Shown in pieces: positions 25,297 through 33,824 of a stretch of DNA of 64,000 bases (position 1 is the stretch's first letter; each line of letters opens with the position of its first letter). The DNA comes from JBCBSZ01 sp039185015 (GTDB lineage Bacteria > Actinomycetota > Acidimicrobiia > Acidimicrobiales > Poriferisodalaceae). A program made the position numbers and the translations under genes. Under the pieces are notes generated by a model that searched no databases, was not told where the DNA came from, and saw nothing but the letters and a program-made list of their open reading frames with translations. The stretch is from the NCBI GenBank assembly GCA_039185015.1, contig JBCDAU010000022.1, positions 21,288 to 85,287 on the forward strand, in the 5' to 3' direction.

Positions 25297-27927
25297 TCAT
25301 CTGGGGTCGAGCGCCTCCGCGAGCTCGCTGCGACCCGAGATCCCCAACTTGACGTACACGCGGGCGAGGTGGGTGTCGACGGTCCGGACCGACACCGAGA
25401 GCCGGCCGGCGATCTCCTTGCTGGCGAGCCCCTCCGCCGCGAGCAGGGCGGTCTCACGCTCTCGCGGCGTCAGGGGCACGGTGTCGCCCCGCCGCATCGG
25501 CGGGGTGCGAAGACCACCCATCTGCGCTCCGAGCCGGTCGGCGCGTTGGCCCGCAGCCGTCGCCGACCGTCCCTTGCCCTGGTCGTCGAGGAGTTGCGCC
25601 TCGAGGGAGGCGGCTTCGGCCGCCAACCACACGAAGCCCATCGACTCGAGTCGACTCCCTGCTCCAGCGATCGTGGCGTCGTCTCCATCAGCCAGCCCGG
25701 CCCCGAGGTCGGCCAGCGCACCGAGCAACGGGCTCGAGGTGTCGGCTGCCAGCTCGGCGAGCCGCGGGGCCGCCTCCCGAGCCCGACCCATGCGGACGAG
25801 GTCGTGCTGGTGGAACGCCTCGAACATCACCTTGCCGCGCTCGCTCGATACGGCCACGCTGCCCCGGAGCCGCGCCAGGGCGTCGTCCATCCGGCCGTCG
25901 GCGAGCGCCATCCACACGATGGCCTGGTCGATGTCGGGGTGGAAGAGCCCGTGCTCGCCGAAGTCGAGCTCGAGGGCGCGCTCGACCCACGGACGGGCTG
26001 CCTCTCGGTCACCTCGGAGCAGGTGGGCCTTCGCGACGATCGAGACCGACCAGCGCTCGTTCGTCCAGTGACCTGCCTCCTTCGACCACGACGCGAACTC
26101 GGCGCCGTGCTCGATGGCGACGTCGACCTCGCCGAGGTGGAACGCCACCCACGAGCGCCAGTGAGCGAACCAGAGCGCCGCGGTGCGGGCGCGACGGCGG
26201 ACCGCGGAACGCATCGCCGTCTCGGCCAAGTCGGCCGCCTCGTGCGGGCGACCGTCGAACGTGAGGGCGATGATGCGGTTGTTGGTCAACCAGGACCGAT
26301 GCTCGTAGCGGCCCGATCGATCGGCGTCGACGATCGCCAGACCCTCGTCGGCCGAGGCGAGCGCCTCGTCCGGTCGTCCGACCATGCTCGACGCGATCGC
26401 ACGTGCACCGGCGAGCTCGACCTGGACCGACGGCGTGTCGGTCAGCACGACCCCGTCCGCCGCTTCGAGGGCCCGTCGGGGCCAGCCGATGTTGGTGAGG
26501 ATCTCGACGAGGTGCGCCCGCAGTCGCTCGCGCTCGGGCGACGGTTCGAGCCGTTCGAGCGCCTGTTCGATCACGGTGGGTGCGTCGATCGAGCCCTTCC
26601 AGAAGAGCAGGTTGGTCGCCCTCAGCCGGGCGACCGTGACGAGCTGCTCCGGAGTGAGATCCCGCGCCGTGAGCTCCCGTCCGAGCGCCTCGGCATCGTC
26701 GATCTCGTTGTTCCGGCTGAGCGCGACCAGGAGGACGACCCCGGCGTCCGGATCGTCGGAGGCCGCCCACGCCGAGCGGGCCATGCGCTCCGCCCCGTCG
26801 TGATCATGCGCGGCGAGGCAGAGTCGCGCCGCCTCGACCAGAGACGGAGCTGCGACCTCGACGCCTGCATCCATCCGCCAGTCGACGATGCGCATCGGGT
26901 CCTGACGCCGCCGAGCCCCGGTTGCCTCCAACGCATCGGCCAGCTCGATCCGAAGTGCCCGGGCGCGCAGTGCCGGCAGTTGGGACCGGAGCACCTCGCT
27001 GTGGAGCGGGTGGGCGAGCCCGACCATCTGGCGGCGCCTGCTCGGCTGGATCTGGATGAGGGCACGCGCCTCGAGCCCCTCGAGGACCGTCGCTGGTGCG
27101 ATGGCAGCCGCGATGCCGATGCTCAGCTGGCCGGCGACGGCGATGGCCTCCAACGCCCGTCGCTCGTGGGCGTCGAGCGTCCGCAGGCGGGACTCGACGA
27201 GGTCGGTCAGGTGATCGGAGGGACGCAACGAGCCGGTGAGGCGCCACCGGCCCTCGGTGAGGTCCAGCGTGCCGGCGGCGATCGAGGACTCGACGAGCTC
27301 GCGGATGTAGAGGGGTACGCCGCGGCTCATCTCGTAGAGACGGTCGGCGACGAGGCCCTCGCCGACCGGGCCGAGGGCCCGGCGCAACAGCTCCCGCAGG
27401 TCGTCGAAGTCGAGTGGCGCGACGGTCAGCGAGGCGAGCGCGCCGTCGCTGACCAGGCGTTCGAGGGTGCCGGTCGGCGGCACGGCTCCCCGCATCGTGG
27501 CGAGGAGCGTGATCTCGCCGCCGCGGGCGAGCTGGCCGAGGAGGGCGAGCGAGAGCTCGTCGAGCCAGTTGGCGTCATCGGCGACGATCACCGGTCGGCC
27601 ACCGCCGGCGAGGGCGGTGATCTCGGCGCGCGCGAGGTGGTACATGCTGCTCTGCTCGATTCGACCGTCGACCATCGAGCGGCGGGCCACGTCGGCCGGC
27701 AGCAGGTGGCTGAGGCCGCCGAGGGGGATCGTCGAGGCCGACTGGTCTCCGGCGACGCGGGCGACGACGTTCCCGTCGGTCTCGAGTCGCTCGGCCAGCT
27801 CGCGGGCCAGTCGGGTCTTGCCGACACCCGCCTCGCCGAGGAGCAGGACGCCGGCTCCCTCCGGTCCGAGCCGGGCGAGGGACTCGTCGATCAGCGACTG
27901 CCGTCCGACGATCGGCCAGGGCTCCAC
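25297..27927 (-). CDS. LuxR-family large ATP-binding (LAL/MalT-like) regulator
   Basis: An 876-residue signal-transduction ATPase. The Walker A site is intact at 31-38 (GEAGVGKT), a Walker B-like strand is PVIVADDANWLDE, and the middle consists of helical repeats. The C-terminal LuxR helix-turn-helix is LTPRERETALLAAEGLASKE then SVRTVDTHLARVYVKL. Such proteins bind ATP and an inducer, oligomerise and activate transcription. The start is GTG 27927. It is the first gene of the minus-strand locus ending at 13118 and lies 91 bases before the next gene. Inducer unknown; membrane or cell-wall stress is plausible given the downstream GTPases. Confidence 0.87.
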   Translation of the reverse strand: MEPWPIVGRQSLIDESLARLGPEGAGVLLLGEAGVGKTRLARELAERLETDGNVVARVAGDQSASTIPLGGLSHLLPADVARRSMVDGRIEQSSMYHLARAEITALAGGGRPVIVADDANWLDELSLALLGQLARGGEITLLATMRGAVPPTGTLERLVSDGALASLTVAPLDFDDLRELLRRALGPVGEGLVADRLYEMSRGVPLYIRELVESSIAAGTLDLTEGRWRLTGSLRPSDHLTDLVESRLRTLDAHERRALEAIAVAGQLSIGIAAAIAPATVLEGLEARALIQIQPSRRRQMVGLAHPLHSEVLRSQLPALRARALRIELADALEATGARRRQDPMRIVDWRMDAGVEVAAPSLVEAARLCLAAHDHDGAERMARSAWAASDDPDAGVVLLVALSRNNEIDDAEALGRELTARDLTPEQLVTVARLRATNLLFWKGSIDAPTVIEQALERLEPSPERERLRAHLVEILTNIGWPRRALEAADGVVLTDTPSVQVELAGARAIASSMVGRPDEALASADEGLAIVDADRSGRYEHRSWLTNNRIIALTFDGRPHEAADLAETAMRSAVRRRARTAALWFAHWRSWVAFHLGEVDVAIEHGAEFASWSKEAGHWTNERWSVSIVAKAHLLRGDREAARPWVERALELDFGEHGLFHPDIDQAIVWMALADGRMDDALARLRGSVAVSSERGKVMFEAFHQHDLVRMGRAREAAPRLAELAADTSSPLLGALADLGAGLADGDDATIAGAGSRLESMGFVWLAAEAASLEAQLLDDQGKGRSATAAGQRADRLGAQMGGLRTPPMRRGDTVPLTPRERETALLAAEGLASKEIAGRLSVSVRTVDTHLARVYVKLGISGRSELAEALDPR

Positions 27928-27977
27928 GTCCTGACGTTATTCGTCCGGCGACGATCGTTGCGCGGGGGTTCGGTTGC

Positions 27978-28739
27978 TCAGCGGATTCGAGCGGCCATGG
28001 ACGCCAGGACGGGGATGGCGGCGATCTTCGCCTCGGTCAGCTCGGCCCACCGGATCGCCGTCGCTGGTCGCTGGTCGCTGGCGCAGTCGATGATCCGGTC
28101 CGGCGTGACGATGTGGTCGAGGCGGATGTCGTGGTCGGCCAGTGGGATGGCCCCGTCCTCGACGAGCTGCGACTCGTGGACGGTCGTGACGACCACCGTG
28201 TCGGGACCGATCAACCCGGCCTCCCAGGCAATGGCGTACTCGAGGTCCGAGAAGCCACCGCCCTTGCCGAGGCGGGCGCCGTCCGCGCTCACCGCCACGC
28301 AGCCGGTCACGACGAGGTCGACCGGTTCGAGCTCGGCGACCGTGATCGTCCGAGCGCTGCGGCTCGCGCCCTTGATCGAGCTCGCCGCACGGGGCGTGTC
28401 GGCCAGCTCGTCCGGGTCGAGGAGGAAGAACGGATCGGCCTCGGCGAGGCGCGGCACGGCCATGAAGACCGTCTTGCCGTCTTCGAGCGCGCGCTGGCGC
28501 ACCGGCCACTGCGGCGAGTCCGGGTTGGCCTTGATCGTTCGCGCCGCCCGCCAGGCAGGGAGCGAGCGGAGGCGCTCGGCGGCCGCCTCGGCTCCGACGA
28601 AGTTCGGGATGCGTCCCGTCGGTGCCGGGAACCGTCCGGCGCCGGCATCGACGATCGCCGCCCACGCCCGCTCGCGCAGCTCGGCCTTTGCCGCGAGGAC
28701 CGCCGGATCACCGCCGGCGTCATGATCGTGGCGTCTCAC
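27978..28739 (-). CDS. 5-formyltetrahydrofolate cyclo-ligase family protein
   Basis: A 253-residue protein of the MTHFS/YgfA fold, expected to convert 5-formyl-THF to 5,10-methenyl-THF using ATP. The family hallmark is the glycine-rich loop GARLGKGGGFSDLEYA with the upstream VDLVVTGCVAVS. The N-terminal basic helix (AKAELRERAW) is also present. The protein is longer than the usual 180-200 residues and resembles the archaeal/eukaryotic-like MTHFSD subgroup, so the exact reaction is less certain. The start is GTG 28739. Upstream, on its 5' side, lies a copy of the dispersed GC-rich repeat. Confidence 0.75.
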   Translation of the reverse strand: MRRHDHDAGGDPAVLAAKAELRERAWAAIVDAGAGRFPAPTGRIPNFVGAEAAAERLRSLPAWRAARTIKANPDSPQWPVRQRALEDGKTVFMAVPRLAEADPFFLLDPDELADTPRAASSIKGASRSARTITVAELEPVDLVVTGCVAVSADGARLGKGGGFSDLEYAIAWEAGLIGPDTVVVTTVHESQLVEDGAIPLADHDIRLDHIVTPDRIIDCASDQRPATAIRWAELTEAKIAAIPVLASMAARIR

Positions 28740-28744
28740 ACTCC

Positions 28745-28811
28745 CGGGCGGGGCCCCGGAGCCCCGCCCTCCTCCCGAGGTCCTCGCCCTGACGGGCTGC
28801 GGCCGGGCCGT
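28745..28811 (-). repeat. Dispersed GC-rich intergenic repeat, copy D
   Basis: Inverted relative to the other copies. The hairpin GGGCGGGGC...GCCCCGCCC comes first on the plus strand, followed by GGTCCTCGCCCTGACGGGCT and CGGCCGGGCCG. It lies between the thiolase stop and the cyclo-ligase start, both minus-strand genes. Confidence 0.75.
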
Positions 28812-28844
28812 CTCATATCCAGCGCTGGGCGTGACGGCGGGCCG

Positions 28845-30047
28845 CTACGCGGCTGACTTCTCCAGCACGTGCACGCCGCAGGCGGAGCCGAGGCCGATCA
28901 CGTGGGCGAGCCCGACGCGGGCGCCCTCGATCTGGCGGTCACCGGCCTCGCCACGGAGGTGGTGGCACACCTCCCAGATGTTGGCGATGCCGGTGGCCGA
29001 GATGGGATGGCCCTTCGACTGCAGCCCTCCCGACACGTTGACCGGCATGCGGCCGTCTCGGCCCGGGGCGCCCGAGTCGAAGAAGTCCACAGCGCCGCCC
29101 TCCTCGCAGAGCATCAGGTTGTCGTAGTGCACGAGCTCGGCGGTGGCGAAGCAGTCGTGCAGCTCGACGAGGTCGAGGTCGTCGGGGCCGACCCCCGACT
29201 GCTCGTACGCCTGCGTCGCGGCGTTGCGGGTGAGCGTGTTGACGTCGGGCAGCACCTGGCAGGACTCGGTCCAGGGGTCGGACGTGAGCACCGAGGCGGA
29301 CACCTTGACGGCACGACGCTGCTGCTCGAGCGAGAGCGTCTTGAGCTTGGCGTCGCTCACGACGACGGCGGCAGCGGCGCCATCGCAGTTGGCCGAGCAC
29401 ATCGGTCGGGTGTTCGGGTAGGCGATCATCACGTCGCCCATGATCTGCTCGACGCTCATCGGCTTCGTGTAGGCCGCGAGCGGGTTGAGGGTCGAGTGCC
29501 CGTGGTTCTTCTCGCTGATCCGGGCGAACAGCTCGAAGGTCGTGCCGCCGTACTTGTGGCCGTACTCCATGCCGACCTGGGCGAACACACCGGGCATCGT
29601 GGCCGTGCCGATGCGGCCGTCGGTCGGGGCCACTGCGCCGAAGCGACCGGACGGCTCCCACTGCTTGCCGTCGGACTTCTTGCTGCCGCCGCCACCGAGG
29701 AGGCCGGCGCCGGCGAGCTTCTCGACGCCGACGGCGAGGCCCATGTCGCACTCGCCGGCCTTGATGGCCATGATCACGGTGCGGAGCGCCGTGGCGCCGG
29801 TCGCGCAAGCGTTCGCCACGTTGTAGACCGGGATGCCGGTCTGACCGATCTGCTTCTGCAGCTGCTGGCCGAGGCCGCCGCCGCCCATGAGGTTCCCGGC
29901 GGCGAGCACACCCATGTCGGCCATCGTCACGGAGCCGTCGGCGAGCGCGGCCATGGAGGCCTGCGCCGCGAGGTCGACCGCATCGAGGTCGGGGTGCTTG
30001 CCGAACTTGGTCATGTTGATCCCGAGGATCCAGACGTCGTCAGCCAT
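28845..30047 (-). CDS. SCP-x-type thiolase / lipid-transfer thiolase-like protein
   Basis: A 400-residue thiolase-superfamily protein. The nucleophile is C81 in NVANACATGATALR, with the catalytic HDCFATAEL and the C-terminal GHPISATG also present. The spacing fits the SCP-x/acetyl-CoA acetyltransferase branch that lacks the second conserved cysteine loop of degradative thiolases. In Actinobacteria these often cleave side chains of sterols or branched acyl-CoAs together with a DUF35 OB-fold partner, which is encoded upstream at 30260. The 212-base gap between them holds a 90-base tandem duplication. Substrate is inference. Confidence 0.87.
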   Translation of the reverse strand: MADDVWILGINMTKFGKHPDLDAVDLAAQASMAALADGSVTMADMGVLAAGNLMGGGGLGQQLQKQIGQTGIPVYNVANACATGATALRTVIMAIKAGECDMGLAVGVEKLAGAGLLGGGGSKKSDGKQWEPSGRFGAVAPTDGRIGTATMPGVFAQVGMEYGHKYGGTTFELFARISEKNHGHSTLNPLAAYTKPMSVEQIMGDVMIAYPNTRPMCSANCDGAAAAVVVSDAKLKTLSLEQQRRAVKVSASVLTSDPWTESCQVLPDVNTLTRNAATQAYEQSGVGPDDLDLVELHDCFATAELVHYDNLMLCEEGGAVDFFDSGAPGRDGRMPVNVSGGLQSKGHPISATGIANIWEVCHHLRGEAGDRQIEGARVGLAHVIGLGSACGVHVLEKSAA

Positions 30048-30070
30048 GTGTTCGCTCTCCTGCTCTTCCG

Positions 30071-30250
30071 GCCGATCTCTTCCGCTCCGGGCGAGCTTCC
30101 TCGATGCTCTGCGCCGACTTCGTCGGCCCGCCGCATCCGCTCGCTCGCCGGGCCGCTCGGGCCGATCTCTTCCGCTCTGGGCGAGCTTCCTCGATGCTCT
30201 GCGCCGACTTCGTCGGCCCGCCGCATCCGCTCGCTCGCCGGGCCGCTCGG
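30071..30250. repeat. 90-base tandem duplication
   Basis: Two head-to-tail 90-base units, 30071-30160 and 30161-30250, differ at only one position that I could see (CTCC versus CTCT near base 17 of the unit). Each contains the small hairpin GCCGACTTCGTCGGC. The array fills the gap between the thiolase and OB-fold genes and ends 9 bases before the stop codon at 30260. There is no spacer variation, so it is not a CRISPR array. Confidence 0.92.
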
Positions 30251-30259
30251 GCCCTGGCC

Positions 30260-30652
30260 CTACACGGGCTCATAACCGAACGCGATCGCTTCGACGCCGT
30301 CGTCGTCGGCGCCCATGGGGTAGGTGGTCAGGCGGACCTGCATGCCCAGCGAGACGTGGTCGTCGTCGGGTTCGACGTTGACGAGGTTCGCCCGCACGCT
30401 CGTGCCGTCGCAGTCGACGACCGCTGCCACGAACGGCGTCGGGATCCCCGGCGCAGCGTGGGCAACGATGGTGAACGCTTTCACCTCACCCTCGGTCGCG
30501 ACCGGCACGGTCGTGAACTCGGTGGCGAAGCACCCAGCGCAGGCGTTGCGGCGATCGAAGTACCGAGCGCCACAGCTCGTGCACTGTCGGGCCACGAGGT
30601 GTGGTTCGTCGCCCAGCACCAGGTAGTCGACCAACGGGACCTGCTCAGCCAT
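30260..30652 (-). CDS. Zn-ribbon OB-fold (DUF35) protein, thiolase partner
   Basis: A 130-residue acyl-CoA-binding accessory protein. The N-terminal rubredoxin-like zinc ribbon has C24, C27, C38 and C41 (RQCTSCGARYFDRRNACAGC), followed by an OB fold (EGEVKAFTIV onward) ending at VEAIAFGYEPV. Such proteins bind SCP-x thiolases and form the active complex. Here the thiolase gene follows in the same direction, though separated by the 90-base duplication, which may alter their relative expression. Confidence 0.88.
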   Translation of the reverse strand: MAEQVPLVDYLVLGDEPHLVARQCTSCGARYFDRRNACAGCFATEFTTVPVATEGEVKAFTIVAHAAPGIPTPFVAAVVDCDGTSVRANLVNVEPDDDHVSLGMQVRLTTYPMGADDDGVEAIAFGYEPV

Positions 30653-30715
30653 CGATCCCCTCCTCCCCGTGCGCCATCGTGCCGTGTCGGGGGCGGGGCC
30701 GCCAGCCGAGCGCGC

Positions 30716-31216
30716 TCAGGCGGCCAGCGGGAGCACCATCCGCAGCGCACCTCGTACCGGGATGGCGGACGGCTCGTCGGTCGTGACGAAGCCGAAGGTG
30801 CGGTAGAGGTCCACCGCGCGGGGCATCACGGTGCCGTGGGTGTCCAAGACGACGCGTTCGGCGCCGACCCGACGAGCGTGATCGAGCGCCGCGGTCACCA
30901 GCCGGCGACCGGCGCCGGCGGCTCGCGCCGCCGGGCGAACGTAGAGCCGCGCGATCTCGACGCTCCGTGCGTCCACTAGCAGCACACCGACGACGCCCAC
31001 GGCACGGGCCTCTCGTCGGGCGAGGAAGAAGGCATCGTCCGGGCCGCCGTAGACCGAGGCGAGGTTCGTGCGTTCGGCGGCCGCCTTGGGTTGGACAGCA
31101 GCGACATCGCCGACGCCGGAGGCCTGGCCGAGCCAGTCGAGATACTCGGTCACGACGGACGCGGCGAGCGACCACTCGTCCCGGGAGCGACAGGGGGTCA
31201 CGGAGAGATCGGTCAT
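30716..31216 (-). CDS. GNAT family N-acetyltransferase
   Basis: A 166-residue acetyltransferase-like protein. The strand IARLYVRPAARAAGAGRRLV carries motif A (RAAGAG), and VDLYRTFGFVTTDE is the usual C-terminal helix-strand. ATG 31216 is preferred; an upstream ATG at 31231 would add five residues. It is divergent from the FolP-like gene at 31299. Acceptor unknown. Confidence 0.8.
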   Translation of the reverse strand: MTDLSVTPCRSRDEWSLAASVVTEYLDWLGQASGVGDVAAVQPKAAAERTNLASVYGGPDDAFFLARREARAVGVVGVLLVDARSVEIARLYVRPAARAAGAGRRLVTAALDHARRVGAERVVLDTHGTVMPRAVDLYRTFGFVTTDEPSAIPVRGALRMVLPLAA

Positions 31217-31298
31217 GCCTCCACGCTCCACCGGGACGTGCGGCCCGGCATCGGGTAGATGCCGGGTTTCGCCCGCGTTCTCCTATCCTCCGGCGACC

Positions 31299-32078
31299 AT
31301 GGAGCTGTTCGGCGTGATCAACGCCTCCCCGGACTCCCTGCACACCGAGTCGATCGTCGCCAACGCGGACGAGGCGGCCCGGCGAGCCGACTGGCTGCTC
31401 GACAACGGCGCGTTCGGCTTCGACGTCGGCGGGCAGGGCTCGACCTTCGCCGCAGGTGAGTCGACCGTCGACGAGGAGTGGGGCCGGCTCGAGGCCGTCC
31501 TGCCTCGCCTGCTGAGCTACGACGTCCCGATCAGCGTCGACACCTGGCGGCCCGAGACCGCGCGTCGGTCGCTCGAGCTCGGCGTGCCGTGGCTGAACGC
31601 GGCCGACGGCCTCCAGCAGCCGGAGATGATGGAGTTGGTCGCCGAGCACCGCTGCCCGGTGGTGCTGCCGTTCCTGTCCGGACCCGACCCCCTGCGAATG
31701 GAGGTGGTCGCCGAGACCGACCCGGTCGACGTGATCCTGCGGTTCTTCGAGGACCGGCTCGTCGAGGCCGATCGGTACGGGATCCGGGACCTGGTCGTCA
31801 TCGACCCCGGCACCGGCTTCGCCCCGCACGACTGGCCGTGGGAGCAGCGCTTCGTCTACCAGCGGCGGGTCTACCGCGACCTCGATCGCCTCCGCGTGTT
31901 CGAGCTGCCCATCTACATCGCTCTGCCGTGGAAGGAGACCGACGATCACGCGCTGCTGCTCGATCTCGTGATCGACGGTGACCCCGAGTACGGCCGAGTC
32001 CACCACCCCGACCGGGTCCGCGTCGCCGAGGCGGCTCGGGGTCGCGCCCGCGCGGGCGGCGATGTGGTCGACTCTTGA
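31299..32078 (+). CDS. Dihydropteroate synthase-like protein
   Basis: A 259-residue TIM-barrel protein related to FolP. It begins FGVINASPDSLHTES, in place of the usual GxxNVTPDSF, has FDVGGQGSTFAAGEST as the pterin-site loop, PISVDTWRPETARRSLELG and a late DPGTGFAP. However, the arginine/lysine pair and the ND motif that bind p-aminobenzoate are altered (WLNAADG). A true FolP is therefore doubtful; it may act on another pterin or methyl-transfer substrate. It ends 4 bases before the malic enzyme start, so the two genes are probably cotranscribed. Confidence 0.65.
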   Translation: MELFGVINASPDSLHTESIVANADEAARRADWLLDNGAFGFDVGGQGSTFAAGESTVDEEWGRLEAVLPRLLSYDVPISVDTWRPETARRSLELGVPWLNAADGLQQPEMMELVAEHRCPVVLPFLSGPDPLRMEVVAETDPVDVILRFFEDRLVEADRYGIRDLVVIDPGTGFAPHDWPWEQRFVYQRRVYRDLDRLRVFELPIYIALPWKETDDHALLLDLVIDGDPEYGRVHHPDRVRVAEAARGRARAGGDVVDS

Positions 32079-32082
32079 GTCG

Positions 32083-33792
32083 ATGACAGCCGATCAGGAC
32101 GAGCGTCGGCGGCCACGGGCGCTCGGCTCGCGAGACCGCATCCCCCACGGGCGTGAGCTGCTGCTCGATCGCTTCCTCAACAAGGGGACCGCCTTTCCCG
32201 AGGACGAGCGCGACCGCTATGGCCTCCGTGGGCTGCTCCACCCCGCCTACGAGACGCTGCCGACTCAGATCGTCCGGACGCGGACGGCCTACGACGCGAA
32301 GCACACCGACCTCGAGCGGCACATCTACCTGCGGGAGCTGCAGGGTCGGAACTCGGTGCTCTTCTACCGATTCCTCGCCGAGTACCTCGAGGAGCTCCTC
32401 CCGATCATCTACACACCGACGGTGGGGCTGGCCTGTCAGGAGTTCTCGCGCACCTACCGCCGCGAGCACGGCCTGACGATCACGTGGGCCGACCGAAACC
32501 GTGTCCCGCAGCTGCTGGAGAACGCGATCGGTGACGCCGAGATCGACGTGATCGTGGTGACCGACGGCGAGCGCGTGCTCGGCCTCGGCGACCTCGGTGC
32601 CGGTGGCATGGGCATCCCGATCGGGAAGCTGGCGCTCTACACCGTCGCCGGCGGCATCGACCCGTCCCGCACGCTGCCCGTGTTGCTCGACACCGGCACC
32701 GACAACGAGGTGCTGCTGTCGGACCTGCTCTACCTCGGCTGGCGCCACAACCGCATCCGCGACGACGACTACGACCGACTGGTCGACGCCTTCGTCGATG
32801 CCGTCGCCGACCGCTGGCCGAACGTGCTGCTCCAGTGGGAGGACTTCGCGCAGCGCAACGCCCGCCGGCTCCTCGATCGACACCGTGAGCGGGTCTGCTC
32901 GTTCAACGACGACATCCAGGGCACCGCAGCCGTCACCTACGCCGCCATCCGCTCGGGGATGCTCGCCACCGGCACGCCGCTGGAGGAGCTCCGGATGGTC
33001 ATCGTCGGCGCCGGTTCCGCCGGTACCGGCATCGCCGATCAGGTGGTCTGCAGCCTGACCGGTCGGGGTGTGCCGGAGGACGAGGCGGTGCGGCAGGTCT
33101 GGCTCGTCGACCGCGAGGGCCTCGTCCACGAGGACCAGGAGATCCCGCTCGAGGCTGCACGTCGATACGCCCGCCCGGTCGCGGAGCTCGAGGACCTCGG
33201 CCGCGACGCCGACGGCGACGTCACCCTCGGCGAGGTCGTGTCGTCGGTCCGGCCGCACGTGCTCGTCGGCGTGAGCGGTCAGCCGGGTCTCTTCACCGAA
33301 GAGGTGATCCGTGACATGGCCGCCGGGGTCGAGATCCCGATCGTGCTCCCCTTGTCGAACCCGACCCCGCGCATCGAGGCGTTGCCGAGCGACGTCATCG
33401 CCTGGACCGACGGTCGGTGTCTGGTGGGGACCGGTTCGCCGTTCGATGCCGTGGCCCACGGAGCCTCGACGCACCACATCGCGCAGGTCAACAACGTCCA
33501 CATCTTCCCGGGCATCGGTCTCGGCGTCCGGGCGGTCGGCGCCCGCCGGATCTCCGACGGCATGATCACCGCCGCTGCCGACGCGGTCGCGGACATGTCG
33601 CCGGCCGCCGGCGGCCGTGGCAAGGGCCTCCTGCCGCCCGTGAAGGAGAGTCGCGAGGTCGCCGACGCCGTCGCGAAGGCGGTCGGCCGTCAGGCCGTCG
33701 CCGAGGGCCTCGCCGACGAGCTGTCCGCAGACGAGATCGATGCCCGCATCAGCGCGGTCGCCTGGGAGCCGATCTACCTGCCGTTGCCCTGA
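32083..33792 (+). CDS. NAD-dependent malic enzyme
   Basis: A 569-residue oxidative decarboxylase converting malate to pyruvate and CO2 with NAD. The N-terminal domain has NKGTAFPEDERDRYGLRGLL and YTPTVGLACQEFS; the catalytic part has DNEVLLSDLLYLGW and CSFNDDIQGTAAV; the NAD-binding Rossmann motif is IVGAGSAGTG; and NNVHIFPGIGLGV is near the end. The length matches the large SfcA/MaeA type (about 565). ATG 32083 lies 4 bases after the FolP-like stop. Cytosolic, anaplerotic and NADH-generating role. Confidence 0.93.
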   Translation: MTADQDERRRPRALGSRDRIPHGRELLLDRFLNKGTAFPEDERDRYGLRGLLHPAYETLPTQIVRTRTAYDAKHTDLERHIYLRELQGRNSVLFYRFLAEYLEELLPIIYTPTVGLACQEFSRTYRREHGLTITWADRNRVPQLLENAIGDAEIDVIVVTDGERVLGLGDLGAGGMGIPIGKLALYTVAGGIDPSRTLPVLLDTGTDNEVLLSDLLYLGWRHNRIRDDDYDRLVDAFVDAVADRWPNVLLQWEDFAQRNARRLLDRHRERVCSFNDDIQGTAAVTYAAIRSGMLATGTPLEELRMVIVGAGSAGTGIADQVVCSLTGRGVPEDEAVRQVWLVDREGLVHEDQEIPLEAARRYARPVAELEDLGRDADGDVTLGEVVSSVRPHVLVGVSGQPGLFTEEVIRDMAAGVEIPIVLPLSNPTPRIEALPSDVIAWTDGRCLVGTGSPFDAVAHGASTHHIAQVNNVHIFPGIGLGVRAVGARRISDGMITAAADAVADMSPAAGGRGKGLLPPVKESREVADAVAKAVGRQAVAEGLADELSADEIDARISAVAWEPIYLPLP

Positions 33793-33824
33793 TCGGGTCG
33801 GCCGCTGCCTGGCACACTCCGACG

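Noticed and set aside
24780..25457. Longer form of the Rossmann-like protein starting near 25457
   Set aside because: The added N-terminal sequence overlaps the LuxR coding region and is antipattern Arg/Pro/Ser sequence. ATG 25205 precedes the structured part.
25369..28725. Plus-strand frame of about 1100 codons opposite the LuxR and cyclo-ligase genes
   Set aside because: Shadow frame: no motif, and the opposite strand has intact Walker A, LuxR helix-turn-helix and cyclo-ligase motifs.
30071..30250. Possible CRISPR array
   Set aside because: Only two directly adjacent 90-base units with no spacers.
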